A stretch of DNA of 64,000 nucleotides from Comamonadaceae bacterium UBA4962 (GCA_002397315.1 DHAE01000026.1:65263-129262), one strand, 5' to 3'. Counted from the first letter of the stretch, positions 17,178 to 26,198 are shown. The notes: generated from the sequence alone by a model not told the origin. A program made the numbers and translations.

Positions 17178-17930
17178 CTATCCCCCTAACCACCCCACGG
17201 ATTCCTGCGTCCCGGCCCGGGCCAGGCCGCGCATGACATGCACCACCTGGGGCTGGTCCACCAGTACGCAGGGTTTGCCGGTGCGGCGGCAGTGGTCCTG
17301 CACGCGCCAGTAGTCGTCGTGGCCGACGCAGCCGGTCTGGCAGATGACGAAATCGGCGGCGCGCAGGCTGGCCTCGAACGCGGCGGGGTCGTCCGGCATG
17401 GTGGCCACGTCCTGCGCAGTGGCCGCGGCATCGCGGGCCGATGCCGATGCGTCCGCACCACCGAAGGGCTGCGCGACCAGCGCGCCGCGCGGCCCCCGTG
17501 CGATGCACACCACGGACTTCGGTGCCAGGGCGCGCATGCCAGCAGACTTCGCAGCGGTGGCCACGGCCATCCCGGGGCCGGCAGCCCCGTCCGCCGGCAC
17601 GTCGCGCGCCCCGGCACGCCACTGCCAGTGCAGCACCTCGCGCATCAGGCCCTGCAGGCGGTGCGTGAGCCCCTCCACCTGGCGGGCCAGCGCGCGGCGC
17701 CGGGGCAGGCCGGGCAGCGCCTCTTCCTGCACGCGGCGGTCTTCCAGCGCATAGGCGAGCGCCGTCTCGGCCACGATGGCGCGCGCCCGCAACCGCACCA
17801 CCTCGGCCTGCAGACCGTCGATGCGGCGCGCCTGCGCCGCCAGATCGCGGCTGCAGCGCCGCTGCGCGCGACCGTACTCCGCGAGCAATGCGCGGTGCTC
17901 GTCGAGCACCGGTTCCGAACCAGCTTCCAT
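17178..17930 (-). CDS. DUF2325 domain protein under a Fur box
   Basis: 250 residues. The first half is a coiled-coil-like helical region (LLAEYGRAQRRCSRDLAAQ and following); the C-terminal ~90 residues are a DUF2325 domain with ADFVICQTGCVGHDDYWRVQ and TGKPCVLVDQP. DUF2325 has a Rossmann-like look but no established activity. The start is the ATG at 17930 with an excellent AGGAGGA site; a longer in-frame start is less likely. A Fur-type site about 100 bp upstream suggests iron-repressed expression, so a role in iron limitation is plausible (inference). Confidence 0.82.
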   Translation of the reverse strand: MEAGSEPVLDEHRALLAEYGRAQRRCSRDLAAQARRIDGLQAEVVRLRARAIVAETALAYALEDRRVQEEALPGLPRRRALARQVEGLTHRLQGLMREVLHWQWRAGARDVPADGAAGPGMAVATAAKSAGMRALAPKSVVCIARGPRGALVAQPFGGADASASARDAAATAQDVATMPDDPAAFEASLRAADFVICQTGCVGHDDYWRVQDHCRRTGKPCVLVDQPQVVHVMRGLARAGTQESVGWLGG

Positions 17931-18034
17931 GCATCTTCCTCCTGGGCACGGGGCCCGCACGGCGCCCAAGACAAGCGCACGCCCCGCCGTTGTCGTACCG
18001 CCTTCGCGGATAACCATTCATCCAGCATTTGTAT

Positions 18035-18053
18035 TGATAAGCATTCTCATTGA
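18035..18053 (-). promoter_or_regulatory. Fur box upstream of the DUF2325 gene
   Basis: TGATAAGCATTCTCATTGA; on the minus strand it reads AATGAGAATGCTTATCA, a close match to the GAGAAT-NN-TTATC form of Fur boxes. It lies about 105 bp before the DUF2325 start. Confidence 0.6.
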
Positions 18054-18121
18054 GTGCTACACTGCCGTCAATCGCCGACCCCACCGCCTCCCCGGCGATC
18101 GGGCCGGCCGCTCCCGACAGG

Positions 18122-18211
18122 TTTCATCGTGGGGCGACTCCGGATCTGTTGCAGATCCCAAGGGTCGTTTTTGCCAGCCAACGGTTTTCCCGCGTAGCCA
18201 GGCTTTTTTTT
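18122..18211 (+). repeat. Dispersed ~90-bp structured repeat, copy 2
   Basis: Same element as at 7259-7350, in the same orientation: TTTCATCGTGGGGCGACTC at the left, GCGTAGCCAGGC plus eight T at the right. Its internal hairpin is GGATCTG/CAGATCC (18142-18148 and 18152-18158). Compared with copy 1 (GGCCCTG/CAGGGCC), two stem positions differ and both are compensated on the other arm. Confidence 0.75.
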
Positions 18212-18347
18212 GCGATGATCTGCCGGAGTGGAAGCTGATGGTTGCGGGCCATCCCGGGTGCGCCGACCAGAACCGGCCTTTCGCCAAGGTTCATCATTCG
18301 CCGTGAACCACGCCTTCGGGCTGAGCGATCCCTGCGCACGGAAAGCC

Positions 18348-18917
18348 ATGACTGACGACCCAGACTTCCTGAACGCGTTCTCGATGCACCGCCTTCGCGG
18401 TGAAGCGCCTCCCACCGACCTCGCGATCTTGCTGCGGCACCGAGACGCCCTGGCATGCCATGCGGGGTTCTCCTTCGATGGCTCACCGGATTGGGCCCCC
18501 TGGCTCGACACCAGCGATCTCACGGAGAGTGATTGGGGCGATCCCGGTATTCGCGCCAATGTGAGGGCGACGGGCGAAGTGTGCGCCCTCGTCGACTTCG
18601 TGGCTGCGGACGAGGAGCGGAACTATTACGGCTACTGGCGCGGGCCGGCGCATACCGCCCTATCGCAGGCTCCCCTTGTCCGCCTGGACAACGAAGGTCA
18701 ATTCGATGTCTGCGGGACTGCGAACCTTGCCGGTGCCATCCTGATCGCTGGTGGCGACGATCTGTTCGACCAGTTGCAGTCCTGGATGCAGGAAATCGGC
18801 ATCGGTATGCTCCCGGCCGATCCATATGACTTGCTGGAGGGGGAGACCGGGATCGGGCCGCGGGAACTTCACGCGACCCTCTACGAGAAATTCCTGGTAG
18901 AGGCGCAACGCGGATAG
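18348..18917 (+). CDS. Protein of unknown function, about 189 residues
   Basis: Codon use looks genuine and the frame is open throughout. The central part NYYGYWRGPAHTALSQAPL followed by VRLDNEGQFDVCGTANLAGA and a FDQLQSWMQEIGI helix loosely recalls SMI1/KNR4 (SUKH)-type immunity folds, but I cannot assign it. There is no signal peptide, so it should be cytosolic. The start ATG at 18348 has a GGAAA site; a GTG at 18303 would add 15 residues. It follows the copy-2 repeat and is convergent with the ABC importer operon. Confidence 0.7.
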   Translation: MTDDPDFLNAFSMHRLRGEAPPTDLAILLRHRDALACHAGFSFDGSPDWAPWLDTSDLTESDWGDPGIRANVRATGEVCALVDFVAADEERNYYGYWRGPAHTALSQAPLVRLDNEGQFDVCGTANLAGAILIAGGDDLFDQLQSWMQEIGIGMLPADPYDLLEGETGIGPRELHATLYEKFLVEAQRG

Positions 18918-18963
18918 TGCGACCGCCTGCGGCCGAGAGCCGTCAGCGGGGATGCGGCGCACC

Positions 18964-19995
18964 TCACGCCCCGCCTTCGCCCCGCCGCAGCAGCACGATC
19001 ACGAAACACGCTCCCAGCCCCGAGGTGACGATGCCCACGGGCAGTTCCTGCGCGCCCAGCAGCGTGCGGGCGACGAGGTCGCTCGCCAGCAGCAGCACGG
19101 CGCCCAGCGCCACCGCGGCGGGAGACGATGCGCCGTGCAGCGGCCCCTTCCAGCGGCGCGCGAGGTGCGGCACCATGAGGCCCACGAAGCCGATCAGGCC
19201 GGTGAGCGCGACGCAGCAGGCGGTGGCGAAGGCCGCCACCACGAAGGTCTGCGTGCGCAGCCGCTGCGGGTCCACGCCCAGGCTGTGGGCGGTGTCGTCG
19301 CCCGCCAGCAGCGCGTCCAGCGCCCGGTGGCGCCGGGCGACGAACAGCGCCGGCACCAGCAGGCCCGCGCCGGCCAGCCAGAGGTTGTCCCAGCGCGCGA
19401 GCCCCAGGCCGCCCAGCGACCAGAAGACGACGGAATGCGCGGCGCGCTGGTCTCCCGCGAAGATCAGCGCGTGCGTGAGCGCGCCGAACAGGAACGAGAC
19501 CGACACGCCGGCCAGCACGATCCGCGCGGGCCCCTGCCCCGCGCCGCCGCGCACGATCAGCAGCACGGCCGCGGCTGCGACGAGCGCGCCCGCGAAGGTG
19601 GCGAGCGGCAGCGTCCACATGCCGAGCGCCGTGCCCGCGAGCGTGATCACGGCCACCGCGCCGGCCGATGCGCCGGACGAGAGCCCGAACAGGAACGGGT
19701 CGGCGAGGTCGTTGCGCGTGGTCGTCTGCAGCAGGCTGCCGACGAGCGCGAGCGCGCCGCCCACCGCCATGGCGAGCAGCACGCGCGGCAGGCGCAGGTC
19801 GCGCACGATGGCCTGGGCCATCGCGGCACCGGAGTCGGCCGGGGCATCGCGGCCGGCCAGCGCCCACAGCACGTCGCGCCCGCCGATCGGCACGCCGCCG
19901 GACATCAGCGACAGCAGCACGAGCGCCACCATCGCGAGCGCGAGCAGCCCCGGCATCCAGCGGCGCCAGCCCGCCTGCGGACCACGCACGCTCAC
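18964..19995 (-). CDS. FecCD/BtuC-type ABC importer permease
   Basis: 343-residue inner-membrane permease with about ten hydrophobic segments. It contains the family hallmarks RLPRVLLAMAVGGALALVG, DPFLFGLSSGAS and LTGLIGFVGLMVPHLAR. It should form the channel of the importer encoded by the two upstream genes. It starts with GTG at 19995, overlapping the binding-protein stop (GTGA). Only one permease gene is present, so it probably acts as a homodimer. The substrate is likely a siderophore or another metal chelate delivered by the linked TonB receptor. Confidence 0.9.
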   Translation of the reverse strand: MSVRGPQAGWRRWMPGLLALAMVALVLLSLMSGGVPIGGRDVLWALAGRDAPADSGAAMAQAIVRDLRLPRVLLAMAVGGALALVGSLLQTTTRNDLADPFLFGLSSGASAGAVAVITLAGTALGMWTLPLATFAGALVAAAAVLLIVRGGAGQGPARIVLAGVSVSFLFGALTHALIFAGDQRAAHSVVFWSLGGLGLARWDNLWLAGAGLLVPALFVARRHRALDALLAGDDTAHSLGVDPQRLRTQTFVVAAFATACCVALTGLIGFVGLMVPHLARRWKGPLHGASSPAAVALGAVLLLASDLVARTLLGAQELPVGIVTSGLGACFVIVLLRRGEGGA

Positions 19996-20990
19996 CGCGC
20001 GCTCCGCAGCGCCCGGGCGATCTTCTCGATGGCGTCGATGTTGGCCGGCCCGGGCGTGAGCTCCGCGTACCGAAGCACGATGAAGCGGCCGTTGCGCACG
20101 GCATCCGTCAGGCGCATGGCGGGATGCTCCCGCAGCACGCGCTCGAGGTGGTCCGGGCCCTGGCCATTCTGGTAGTCGAGCAGGATGATGAACTGCGGAT
20201 TGCGCCGCGCCACGGCCTCCCAGGCGGCGTTGCCCCAGCTCATGGGCAGGTCGTCCAGCACGTTGCGTCCACCCGCGGCGTCGATGAGCGCGGTGGGCAT
20301 GGCGGCCCGGCCGGCGGTGAAAGGTTTGTCCTCGCCCGAGTCGTAGACGAACACGCCCGGCCGGCCGGCGAGCGCGGGGCGCGCCGCGGCGGACACGCGC
20401 GCGCGCCAGCCGTCCACCAACTGACGCGCCTGGGCGCTGCGGCCGAACACCTGGCCCAGGCGCAGCACGTCGCCGTAGAGCAGGTCCATGGTGGCATGCG
20501 GCTTGTCGGCGCGGTTCTGCGCGCAGCTTTCGGTCAGCACCAGGGTCTGGATGCCATGGCGCGCCAGCGTGGCGGGCGTCACCTCGCCACCGGGCTGCAT
20601 GCCGTAGTACCAGCCCGCGAAGAACAGATCGGGACGCGCGGCCACCAGCGTCTCCAGCGTGGGGTACTTGGGCGCCAGCTCGGGCACGCCGTCCAGCTTG
20701 CGCAGCAGCGCCTCGCCGGTCTGCTTGTACCAGCCGGTGATGCCCGTGACGCCGACGAGCACGGGCCGCAGGCCGAGGGCGAGCGCCATCTCCGTCATGT
20801 TGAGGTCGTGCACGACCAGCCGTCGCGGGGGCTTGTCGATGCGCAGCGGCTCGCCGCAATTGGAGACCGTCACGGGGTACGGGGCGTCGGCCGCGAGCGC
20901 GCCCTGCCCCATCGCCAGTCCCGCGACCGATACGCAGGCCAGGGCCAGGGCCAGGGCCACGGCCCGGCGCCGCCATCCGTTCATGGTCAT
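19992..20990 (-). CDS. Periplasmic binding protein of the metal-chelate importer
   Basis: 332 residues with a signal peptide (MTMNGWRRRAVALALALACV, cleaved near ALA-ADA). The mature protein has the class III binding-protein pattern: PRRLVVHDLNMTEMALALGL in the first lobe, a long spine helix near LLYGDVLRLGQVFG, and PQFIILLDYQNGQG in the second. It captures the ligand released by the outer-membrane receptor and presents it to the permease. ATGA and GTGA overlaps with both neighbours show one operon. Confidence 0.88.
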   Translation of the reverse strand: MTMNGWRRRAVALALALACVSVAGLAMGQGALAADAPYPVTVSNCGEPLRIDKPPRRLVVHDLNMTEMALALGLRPVLVGVTGITGWYKQTGEALLRKLDGVPELAPKYPTLETLVAARPDLFFAGWYYGMQPGGEVTPATLARHGIQTLVLTESCAQNRADKPHATMDLLYGDVLRLGQVFGRSAQARQLVDGWRARVSAAARPALAGRPGVFVYDSGEDKPFTAGRAAMPTALIDAAGGRNVLDDLPMSWGNAAWEAVARRNPQFIILLDYQNGQGPDHLERVLREHPAMRLTDAVRNGRFIVLRYAELTPGPANIDAIEKIARALRSAR

Positions 20991-21760
20991 GCCGCCTCCC
21001 GCTCGAACGACCACAGCAGGCCGCCATGCCGCGGATGGCGCGTGTGCACCAGCTCCATGCCGAACACCTGCGAGACGCATTCGCCGCGCAGCGCCTCGGC
21101 GGGTGCGCCTTCCGCCACGAGGCCGCCGGACTGCAGCACCCAGACCCGGTCGGCGAACGCCGGCACCAGCGCCAGCTCGTGCAGCACGGCGACCACGGTG
21201 ATGCCCAGGCCGCGCACCAGCGCCAGCACATCGGCGCGCGCCGCGAGATCGAGGTGGTTGGTGGGTTCGTCGAGCAGCAGCAGCTCCGGCGCCTGCGCGA
21301 GCGCGCGGGCCAGGTGCATGCGCTGGCGTTCCCCGCCGGAAAGGCTGGCCAGCGCGCGGTCGGCCAGCGCCTCCACGCCGCAGGTGCGCAGCGCATCCGC
21401 GACGGCGCGGGCATGCTCGGCGGCCGCCATGCGGCCTTCGTGCGGCAGGCGGCCGAGCGCCACGTAGTCCCACGCGCGCAGGCCGCCCTGCGCCGCGTCG
21501 TCCTGACCGAGCACCGCCACGCAGCGCGCACGCTCGGCTGCCGGCCAGCGGGCCACGTCCTGCCCGAGCCAGCACACGGTGCCCGCCGTGGGTGCGATGC
21601 GGCCCGCCAGCAGTTTCATGAGCGTGCTCTTGCCGGCGCCGTTGGGGCCCACCAGCGCCACGCATTCGCCCCGCACGGCCTGCACGTCCACGCCCTGCAG
21701 CAGCCAGTCGCCGCGGGGCGCGCACCATCCGAGGCCCCGGGCCTGCAATGCCACCGACAC
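20987..21760 (-). CDS. ABC importer ATPase (FecE/FepC type)
   Basis: 257-residue nucleotide-binding subunit. Walker A is GPNGAGKST, the signature LSGGERQRMHLAR, Walker B LLLLDEPTNHLD, and the switch His is in VVAVLHELAL. The start is GTG at 21760, twenty bases after the TonB receptor stop, with a GGAAGG/ACGGA region ahead of it. The 3' end overlaps the binding-protein ATG. It powers the importer. Confidence 0.92.
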   Translation of the reverse strand: MSVALQARGLGWCAPRGDWLLQGVDVQAVRGECVALVGPNGAGKSTLMKLLAGRIAPTAGTVCWLGQDVARWPAAERARCVAVLGQDDAAQGGLRAWDYVALGRLPHEGRMAAAEHARAVADALRTCGVEALADRALASLSGGERQRMHLARALAQAPELLLLDEPTNHLDLAARADVLALVRGLGITVVAVLHELALVPAFADRVWVLQSGGLVAEGAPAEALRGECVSQVFGMELVHTRHPRHGGLLWSFEREAA

Positions 21761-21779
21761 GTCCGTCAGCCTTCCGCGG

Positions 21780-23999
21780 TCACAGCGTCCAGCGCAGCGC
21801 CAGCTCGAAGCTGCGCGGTGCGCCGAGCAGGATCTGGTCGGGGTAGAACGGGTCCGCCCAGGCCGCATAAACCTTGTTGGTCAGGTTGCGGCCGCGCAGC
21901 GTGAGCTGGGTGCCCGGCGCGATGTCCACGCTCCACGAGGCGTCCAGCACGCGGTAGGACGCGAGCCGCACGGTGTTCGCATCGCTGTGGAAGCGCTCGC
22001 CCACGTGCCGCAGCGAGGCCGAGACCTGCATGGGCCGGCCCGCCGTGAAGCGGTAGGCGGCGCCCAGGCTGCCCATCACCTTCGGTGCGTTGGGTGGGGT
22101 GTGGCCCGAGAACGAAGTGCCGTTGGCCAACTCGAAATCCTCGTAGCGCGCCCGGTTGACGGCGAGCTGCGTCCACACGCTCCACGCCGCGGCAGGCCGC
22201 AGCGCCAGCGACAGTTCCGCGCCGCGCGATTGCAGCGCGCCCGCCCGCGCGAGCGATTGGCCGCCCTGCCCCGCATAGACGTTGCGGCGCTCGGCATCGT
22301 AGAGCGCGAGCGTCCATTCGCCGCGCTCCTGCCAGAAGCTCTGCTTGACGCCGACCTCGGCATTGCGCGCACGCGTCAGATCGAGCGGCTGCGTGGGCCC
22401 GAGCAGGAAGATGTTGTTGGCCGCCACGTCGGCACCGGTCGCGGCCTGGGCGTAGAGCGTGGTGCCCGGCGCGGCTTCCCAGGTCAAGCCCAGCCGGCCG
22501 GTGGTCGGGTGCCAGGTCTTGCCGTAGGGAAAGCCCCGCCGCGCCGCGCCGGCCGCATCGGTGGAGGTGCGGTCCAGCTCGATCGATTCATGGCGCAGCC
22601 CCGCGACGAGCGCCACCGCGGGCGTGAGGCGCAGCCGGTCTTCCAGCGCGAGCGCGGTGTTGCGCAGGCGCGTGGTCTGCAGCTGCTGCACGAGCGGGCC
22701 GTAGAAGCCGCGGTCGGGCGCCACCAGCGACACGCTGTCGCCCGGGAAATTCGCGGCGCCGGGCCGCGTCAGGTCGGTGTGGCTGAATTCGAGCGCGGCG
22801 ACGGCGCGGTTCTCCAGCCCCGCGATCCGCCCGTCCCACTGCAGCTCGGTCTTGTTGCCGGTGGTGGTCTGGTCCTGCGCGACGAAGAAGCGTTCGCGGT
22901 CCACCAGGCCGGTGCCGGTGTTGAAGGCGAGCACCTCGTTGTTCAGCCACGAGCGCGTGGCGGTGTAGCGGTAGAACTGGGTGCGCACCGCCCAGGCCGG
23001 GTCGATGCGCCAGTCCGCGCCCGTGCGCAGCCAGGTCTCGCGCGCTTCGTTGCGGTTGTCCAGTACGTTGTAGTTGGTGCGCAGCGTGCGCCGGTCGATC
23101 GCCACGGGGCCCAGCACACTGCCGTTGAAGCCCGAGGTGTAGGTGCCCGAGACGACGCCAGCCTGCGGCTCGATGCCCGCGGAGCCGGCCGACACCAGCG
23201 GCGTGCCCCAGTACGGGTGGCCGCGATCGCGCTGCACCTCCGCGGCCACGAACAGCTTGAGCCCGGGCTGCAGGTGCCAGTCCAGCCCGCCGGACAGGTG
23301 CCAGAGGCGCTGGCCGGTGCCCTGCACGAAGCCGTCGCCATCGGAGCCGCTGGCGTCCAGCCGGAAGTCCACGTCCTTCCAGGCCGTGGTGCCACCGGCC
23401 CCGAGGGAAAAGCGGCGCTCGCCGAACGAGCCTGCGGCGGCCGTCACTTCGGTCTCGACGGGCCCGCGGTGCGGCGCGCGCGTGACGAAGTTCACCGCGC
23501 CGCCCGCGGCTCCCTCGCCCGACATCAGCGAGGCAGGCCCCTTGAGGAATTCGACGCGCTCCAGATTCGCCGTACCCATGACGCGCGAGGTCATGTTCGG
23601 CGGCCCGATCTTGATGCCGTTGTAGAGGGTGTTGATCTGGCTGTTGGCGAAGCCGCGCATGGAGAACGCGGCCGGCTCCGCAGGGAAATCCCCCGCAAGC
23701 ACGCCCACGGCCGCCTGCGCGGCCTCGGACACCGTGCGCAGGCCGCGCTCGGCCAGCACCTCGCGCGGCACCACGTCGATCGAGGCGGGCGTCTCGCGCA
23801 CGGTGAGGCCCAGGCGGGAGGCCGACGCGGCGGGCTGCGCGAGGCGCGGGGTTTCCGCGCGCTCGCGCACGTCCACCGTCGGCAGCGAGGCGGCGGGTGA
23901 TTCGGACAGGGGTGCGGACGGCTGCGCCAGCACGGCCGCGGGCGCGGCGCCCAGCAGGAGGGCCCACGCGCGCGGACCGGACACGAAAGAGAAAGGCAT
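21780..23999 (-). CDS. TonB-dependent siderophore-type receptor
   Basis: 739-residue outer-membrane gated channel, first gene of the importer operon. After a signal peptide (to AVLAQ) comes the TonB-box/plug region: ETPASIDVVPREVLAERG, SMRGFANSQINTLYNGIKIG, and VEFLKGPASLMSGEGAAGG. A 22-stranded barrel follows, with a C-terminal strand FELALRWTL ending in an aromatic-rich pattern. The plug matches ferrichrome/ferric-siderophore receptors rather than BtuB. It depends on TonB-ExbBD, encoded at 5-7 kb. The start is the ATG at 23999 before the signal peptide. Confidence 0.9.
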   Translation of the reverse strand: MPFSFVSGPRAWALLLGAAPAAVLAQPSAPLSESPAASLPTVDVRERAETPRLAQPAASASRLGLTVRETPASIDVVPREVLAERGLRTVSEAAQAAVGVLAGDFPAEPAAFSMRGFANSQINTLYNGIKIGPPNMTSRVMGTANLERVEFLKGPASLMSGEGAAGGAVNFVTRAPHRGPVETEVTAAAGSFGERRFSLGAGGTTAWKDVDFRLDASGSDGDGFVQGTGQRLWHLSGGLDWHLQPGLKLFVAAEVQRDRGHPYWGTPLVSAGSAGIEPQAGVVSGTYTSGFNGSVLGPVAIDRRTLRTNYNVLDNRNEARETWLRTGADWRIDPAWAVRTQFYRYTATRSWLNNEVLAFNTGTGLVDRERFFVAQDQTTTGNKTELQWDGRIAGLENRAVAALEFSHTDLTRPGAANFPGDSVSLVAPDRGFYGPLVQQLQTTRLRNTALALEDRLRLTPAVALVAGLRHESIELDRTSTDAAGAARRGFPYGKTWHPTTGRLGLTWEAAPGTTLYAQAATGADVAANNIFLLGPTQPLDLTRARNAEVGVKQSFWQERGEWTLALYDAERRNVYAGQGGQSLARAGALQSRGAELSLALRPAAAWSVWTQLAVNRARYEDFELANGTSFSGHTPPNAPKVMGSLGAAYRFTAGRPMQVSASLRHVGERFHSDANTVRLASYRVLDASWSVDIAPGTQLTLRGRNLTNKVYAAWADPFYPDQILLGAPRSFELALRWTL

Positions 24000-24108
24000 G
24001 GAGTATTGTCGGCGAGGCTCGGGCACGAGCGCACGGCCCGCTGCCCTGCGAGCGTACGTGAAGGGAATGCGATGCCGCTGCAGGACCAGGGGCGGGAAGC
24101 CCCGATAT

Positions 24109-24129
24109 TAACGCAATCGTGTTGCGTTA
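24109..24129. promoter_or_regulatory. 21-bp inverted repeat upstream of the TonB receptor operon
   Basis: TAACGCAA-N5-TTGCGTTA is perfect (8-5-8). The architecture is the same as the Fur box at bfd, but the half-site is different. It may be the operator of a Fur/Zur-family or other metalloregulator acting on the receptor operon. Confidence 0.45.
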
Positions 24130-24166
24130 GAAAAAAGCTTCGCGACGTTCTGGAATAGCCAAAAAA

Positions 24167-24183
24167 CATAGCTGATATAGGCC
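24167..24183. promoter_or_regulatory. Shared promoter motif, site A (before the alpha/beta hydrolase operon)
   Basis: ACATAGCTGATATAGG lies about 59 bases before the ATG. The same motif (ACATATCTGATATAGG) lies at 27809-27824, about 60 bases before an equivalent ATG. It is probably the binding site of the LysR regulator encoded at 26900-27799. Confidence 0.5.
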
Positions 24184-24226
24184 TTCCACGCTTATCGAAC
24201 TACGCTCCGCGGCACAGACTGCGGGC

Positions 24227-25096
24227 ATGACGACCACACCACCCGAGACCAACCCTCCCGCGCGCCGGCTCGTGCGCTACCGTCCCAGCCCCGATGCTCC
24301 CGAAGTCCGGATCGAGTACGCCGACCAGGGCGCGGGCCCCGTGGTCTGCATCCTGCCGTCGCTGGCCCGCTCCGGGCGGGACTACGACACCGTGGCGGAG
24401 TTCCTGCAGCAGGACGGATTCCGCGTGCTTCGCCCCGAGCCGCGCGGCATCGGCCGCAGCGAGGGACCGATGCACGGACTCGACCTCCACGACTTCGCGG
24501 CCGACGTCGCGGCCGTGCTGGACGCGGAGCGCACGGGCGCCGTCGTGGTCGTGGGCCACGCCTGGGGCAGCCAGCCGGCACGCATGCTGGCAGCCGACCG
24601 GCCGGACCTGGTGTGCGGCGTGGTGATGGCGGCCGCCTCGGCCGGCAAGCTGCCGCCCGGATCCACCGAACAGCCCTATGGGCGGCTGCGCGATGCGATC
24701 GACGGCGCGGGCGATCCGAGCCTTCCCGAGGCGCACCGCCTGGAATGCCTGCGGCGGGCGTTCTTCGCCCCGGGCCACGATCCCAGCGCCTGGCTGGAGG
24801 GCTGGAGTGTGGCGGCCCATGAAGCGCAGAGCCACGCGCGCCGCACCACGCCCGTGGACGCGTATTTTTCCGCGGGGACGCAGGTGCCGATCCTGGACCT
24901 GCAGGCCGAGCACGACGCGGTCGTCGTTCCGAACGTCATGCAGCCCTATCTCGGCGACCGGGTGACCGTGCAGGTGATCCGCGACGCGGGCCACGCCCTG
25001 GCGCCGGAGCAGCCGCGCGCCATGGCCGACGCCATCGCCGCCTTCGCGCGCAGGGTGTACGCCGCGGCCACGGCGGCGTCCCCGGCCAGCGCCTGA
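24227..25096 (+). CDS. Alpha/beta-hydrolase fold protein with Ala in place of the nucleophile
   Basis: 289 residues with the alpha/beta-hydrolase fold: RPEPRGIGRSEGPMHGLDLH, a nucleophile elbow reading GHAWGS (residues 110-115), a later acid (D230 in AEHD) and a His (H256 in DAGHA). The elbow normally holds Ser or Asp (GHSxG, GHDWG); here it is Ala112, so ordinary ester or halide hydrolysis is not expected. It may catalyse a nucleophile-independent reaction such as C-C lysis or decarboxylation, or be catalytically dead. It is the first gene of an operon with a Bug receptor and a small barrel protein. Confidence 0.85.
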   Translation: MTTTPPETNPPARRLVRYRPSPDAPEVRIEYADQGAGPVVCILPSLARSGRDYDTVAEFLQQDGFRVLRPEPRGIGRSEGPMHGLDLHDFAADVAAVLDAERTGAVVVVGHAWGSQPARMLAADRPDLVCGVVMAAASAGKLPPGSTEQPYGRLRDAIDGAGDPSLPEAHRLECLRRAFFAPGHDPSAWLEGWSVAAHEAQSHARRTTPVDAYFSAGTQVPILDLQAEHDAVVVPNVMQPYLGDRVTVQVIRDAGHALAPEQPRAMADAIAAFARRVYAAATAASPASA

Positions 25097-25177
25097 CGGC
25101 GGCTCCCCCCGCCCGCCGCGCATGCCGGCGGGGGCACCGCCACCATTTCCCCATAAAAAAGACCACGGAGACTTTTC

Positions 25178-26173
25178 ATGCAACCCATCCTCCATCGCTG
25201 CGCCCGCGCCTGCGGTCGCCTGCTCGTCGCCTTCGCGGCCACCGCCTCCCTGGGCCTCGTTCCCCTGCACGCGCACGCCGCCTATCCGGACAAGCCGGTC
25301 AAGCTGGTGGTGCCGTTCGCACCGGGTGGCGGCGCCGACCTCATCGCGCGCACCCTCGCGGTGGAAATGTCCAAGGAGCTCGGCCAGTCCGTCTATGTGG
25401 AGAACAAGCCCGGCGCCGGCACGATCATCGGCTCCGACATCGTCGCCAAGAGCGCGCCGGACGGCTACACCCTGCTCGTGTCGTCCATCGCGCACGCGGT
25501 CAATCCGAGCCTGATGGACAAGCTGCCCTACTCGACCGAGAAAAGCTTCGCGGCGGTTTCGCTGGTGGTGCGCTCCCCGAACGTGCTGGTCGTCCGCGCG
25601 GACAGTCCCTACCGGTCCGTGCGCGATGTCGTGAGCGCCGCCCGGGCCCGACCCGGCCAGCTGACCTACGCATCGCCGGGCAACGGTACCTCGTCCCACC
25701 TCGCGGGCGCCCTGTTCGCGGATCTCGCGAAGGTGCAGCTGCAGCACATCACCTACAAGGGCTCCGCCCCTGCGCTCACGGACCTGCTGGGAGGCCAGAT
25801 CGACATCCTGTTCGGCACCTCGGGGTCCGTCGGTCCCTTCATCGACAACGGCAAGCTGCGGGCGCTGGCCGTCACGTCGGCCAGCCGCTCCACGGCCTAT
25901 CCGGACGTGCCGACCATGAGCGAAGCGGGCGTGCCGGGCTATCTCTCGGAAGGCTGGTACGGGCTGCACGCGCCTGCCGGCACACCGGCCGCGGTGATCC
26001 AGAAGCTCAACGCGGCGGTACTGAAGGCGGCACGCACCGAGTTCTTCCAGTCGAAACTCGTCCATGAAGGCATGGTGGCGCAGACCGGAACCCCGGCGGA
26101 ATACGACGCCTTCGTGCGTGACGAGATCGCGCGCTGGTCCCGGCTCGTCAAGTCGGACGTGATCTCCAAGTAA
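25178..26173 (+). CDS. Bug-family (TctC-like) periplasmic solute receptor
   Basis: 331 residues with signal peptide (cleavage near AHA-AYP). The family pattern is clear: YPDKPVKLVVPFAPGGGADL, NKPGAGTIIGSDIVAKS-type P-loop contacts, and GQIDILFGTSGSVGPFI. Bug proteins bind carboxylates such as citrate, terephthalate or other aromatic acids, and many are orphans without a transporter nearby, as here. It lies 81 bp after the alpha/beta hydrolase, so it likely recognises that operon's substrate. Confidence 0.9.
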   Translation: MQPILHRCARACGRLLVAFAATASLGLVPLHAHAAYPDKPVKLVVPFAPGGGADLIARTLAVEMSKELGQSVYVENKPGAGTIIGSDIVAKSAPDGYTLLVSSIAHAVNPSLMDKLPYSTEKSFAAVSLVVRSPNVLVVRADSPYRSVRDVVSAARARPGQLTYASPGNGTSSHLAGALFADLAKVQLQHITYKGSAPALTDLLGGQIDILFGTSGSVGPFIDNGKLRALAVTSASRSTAYPDVPTMSEAGVPGYLSEGWYGLHAPAGTPAAVIQKLNAAVLKAARTEFFQSKLVHEGMVAQTGTPAEYDAFVRDEIARWSRLVKSDVISK

Positions 26174-26198
26174 AGCGCCGCGCGGCCGCCACGCACCG

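Noticed and set aside
18348..18917. SUKH/SMI1-type immunity protein
   Set aside because: The resemblance is faint and there is no toxin gene beside it, so the gene is reported as unknown.
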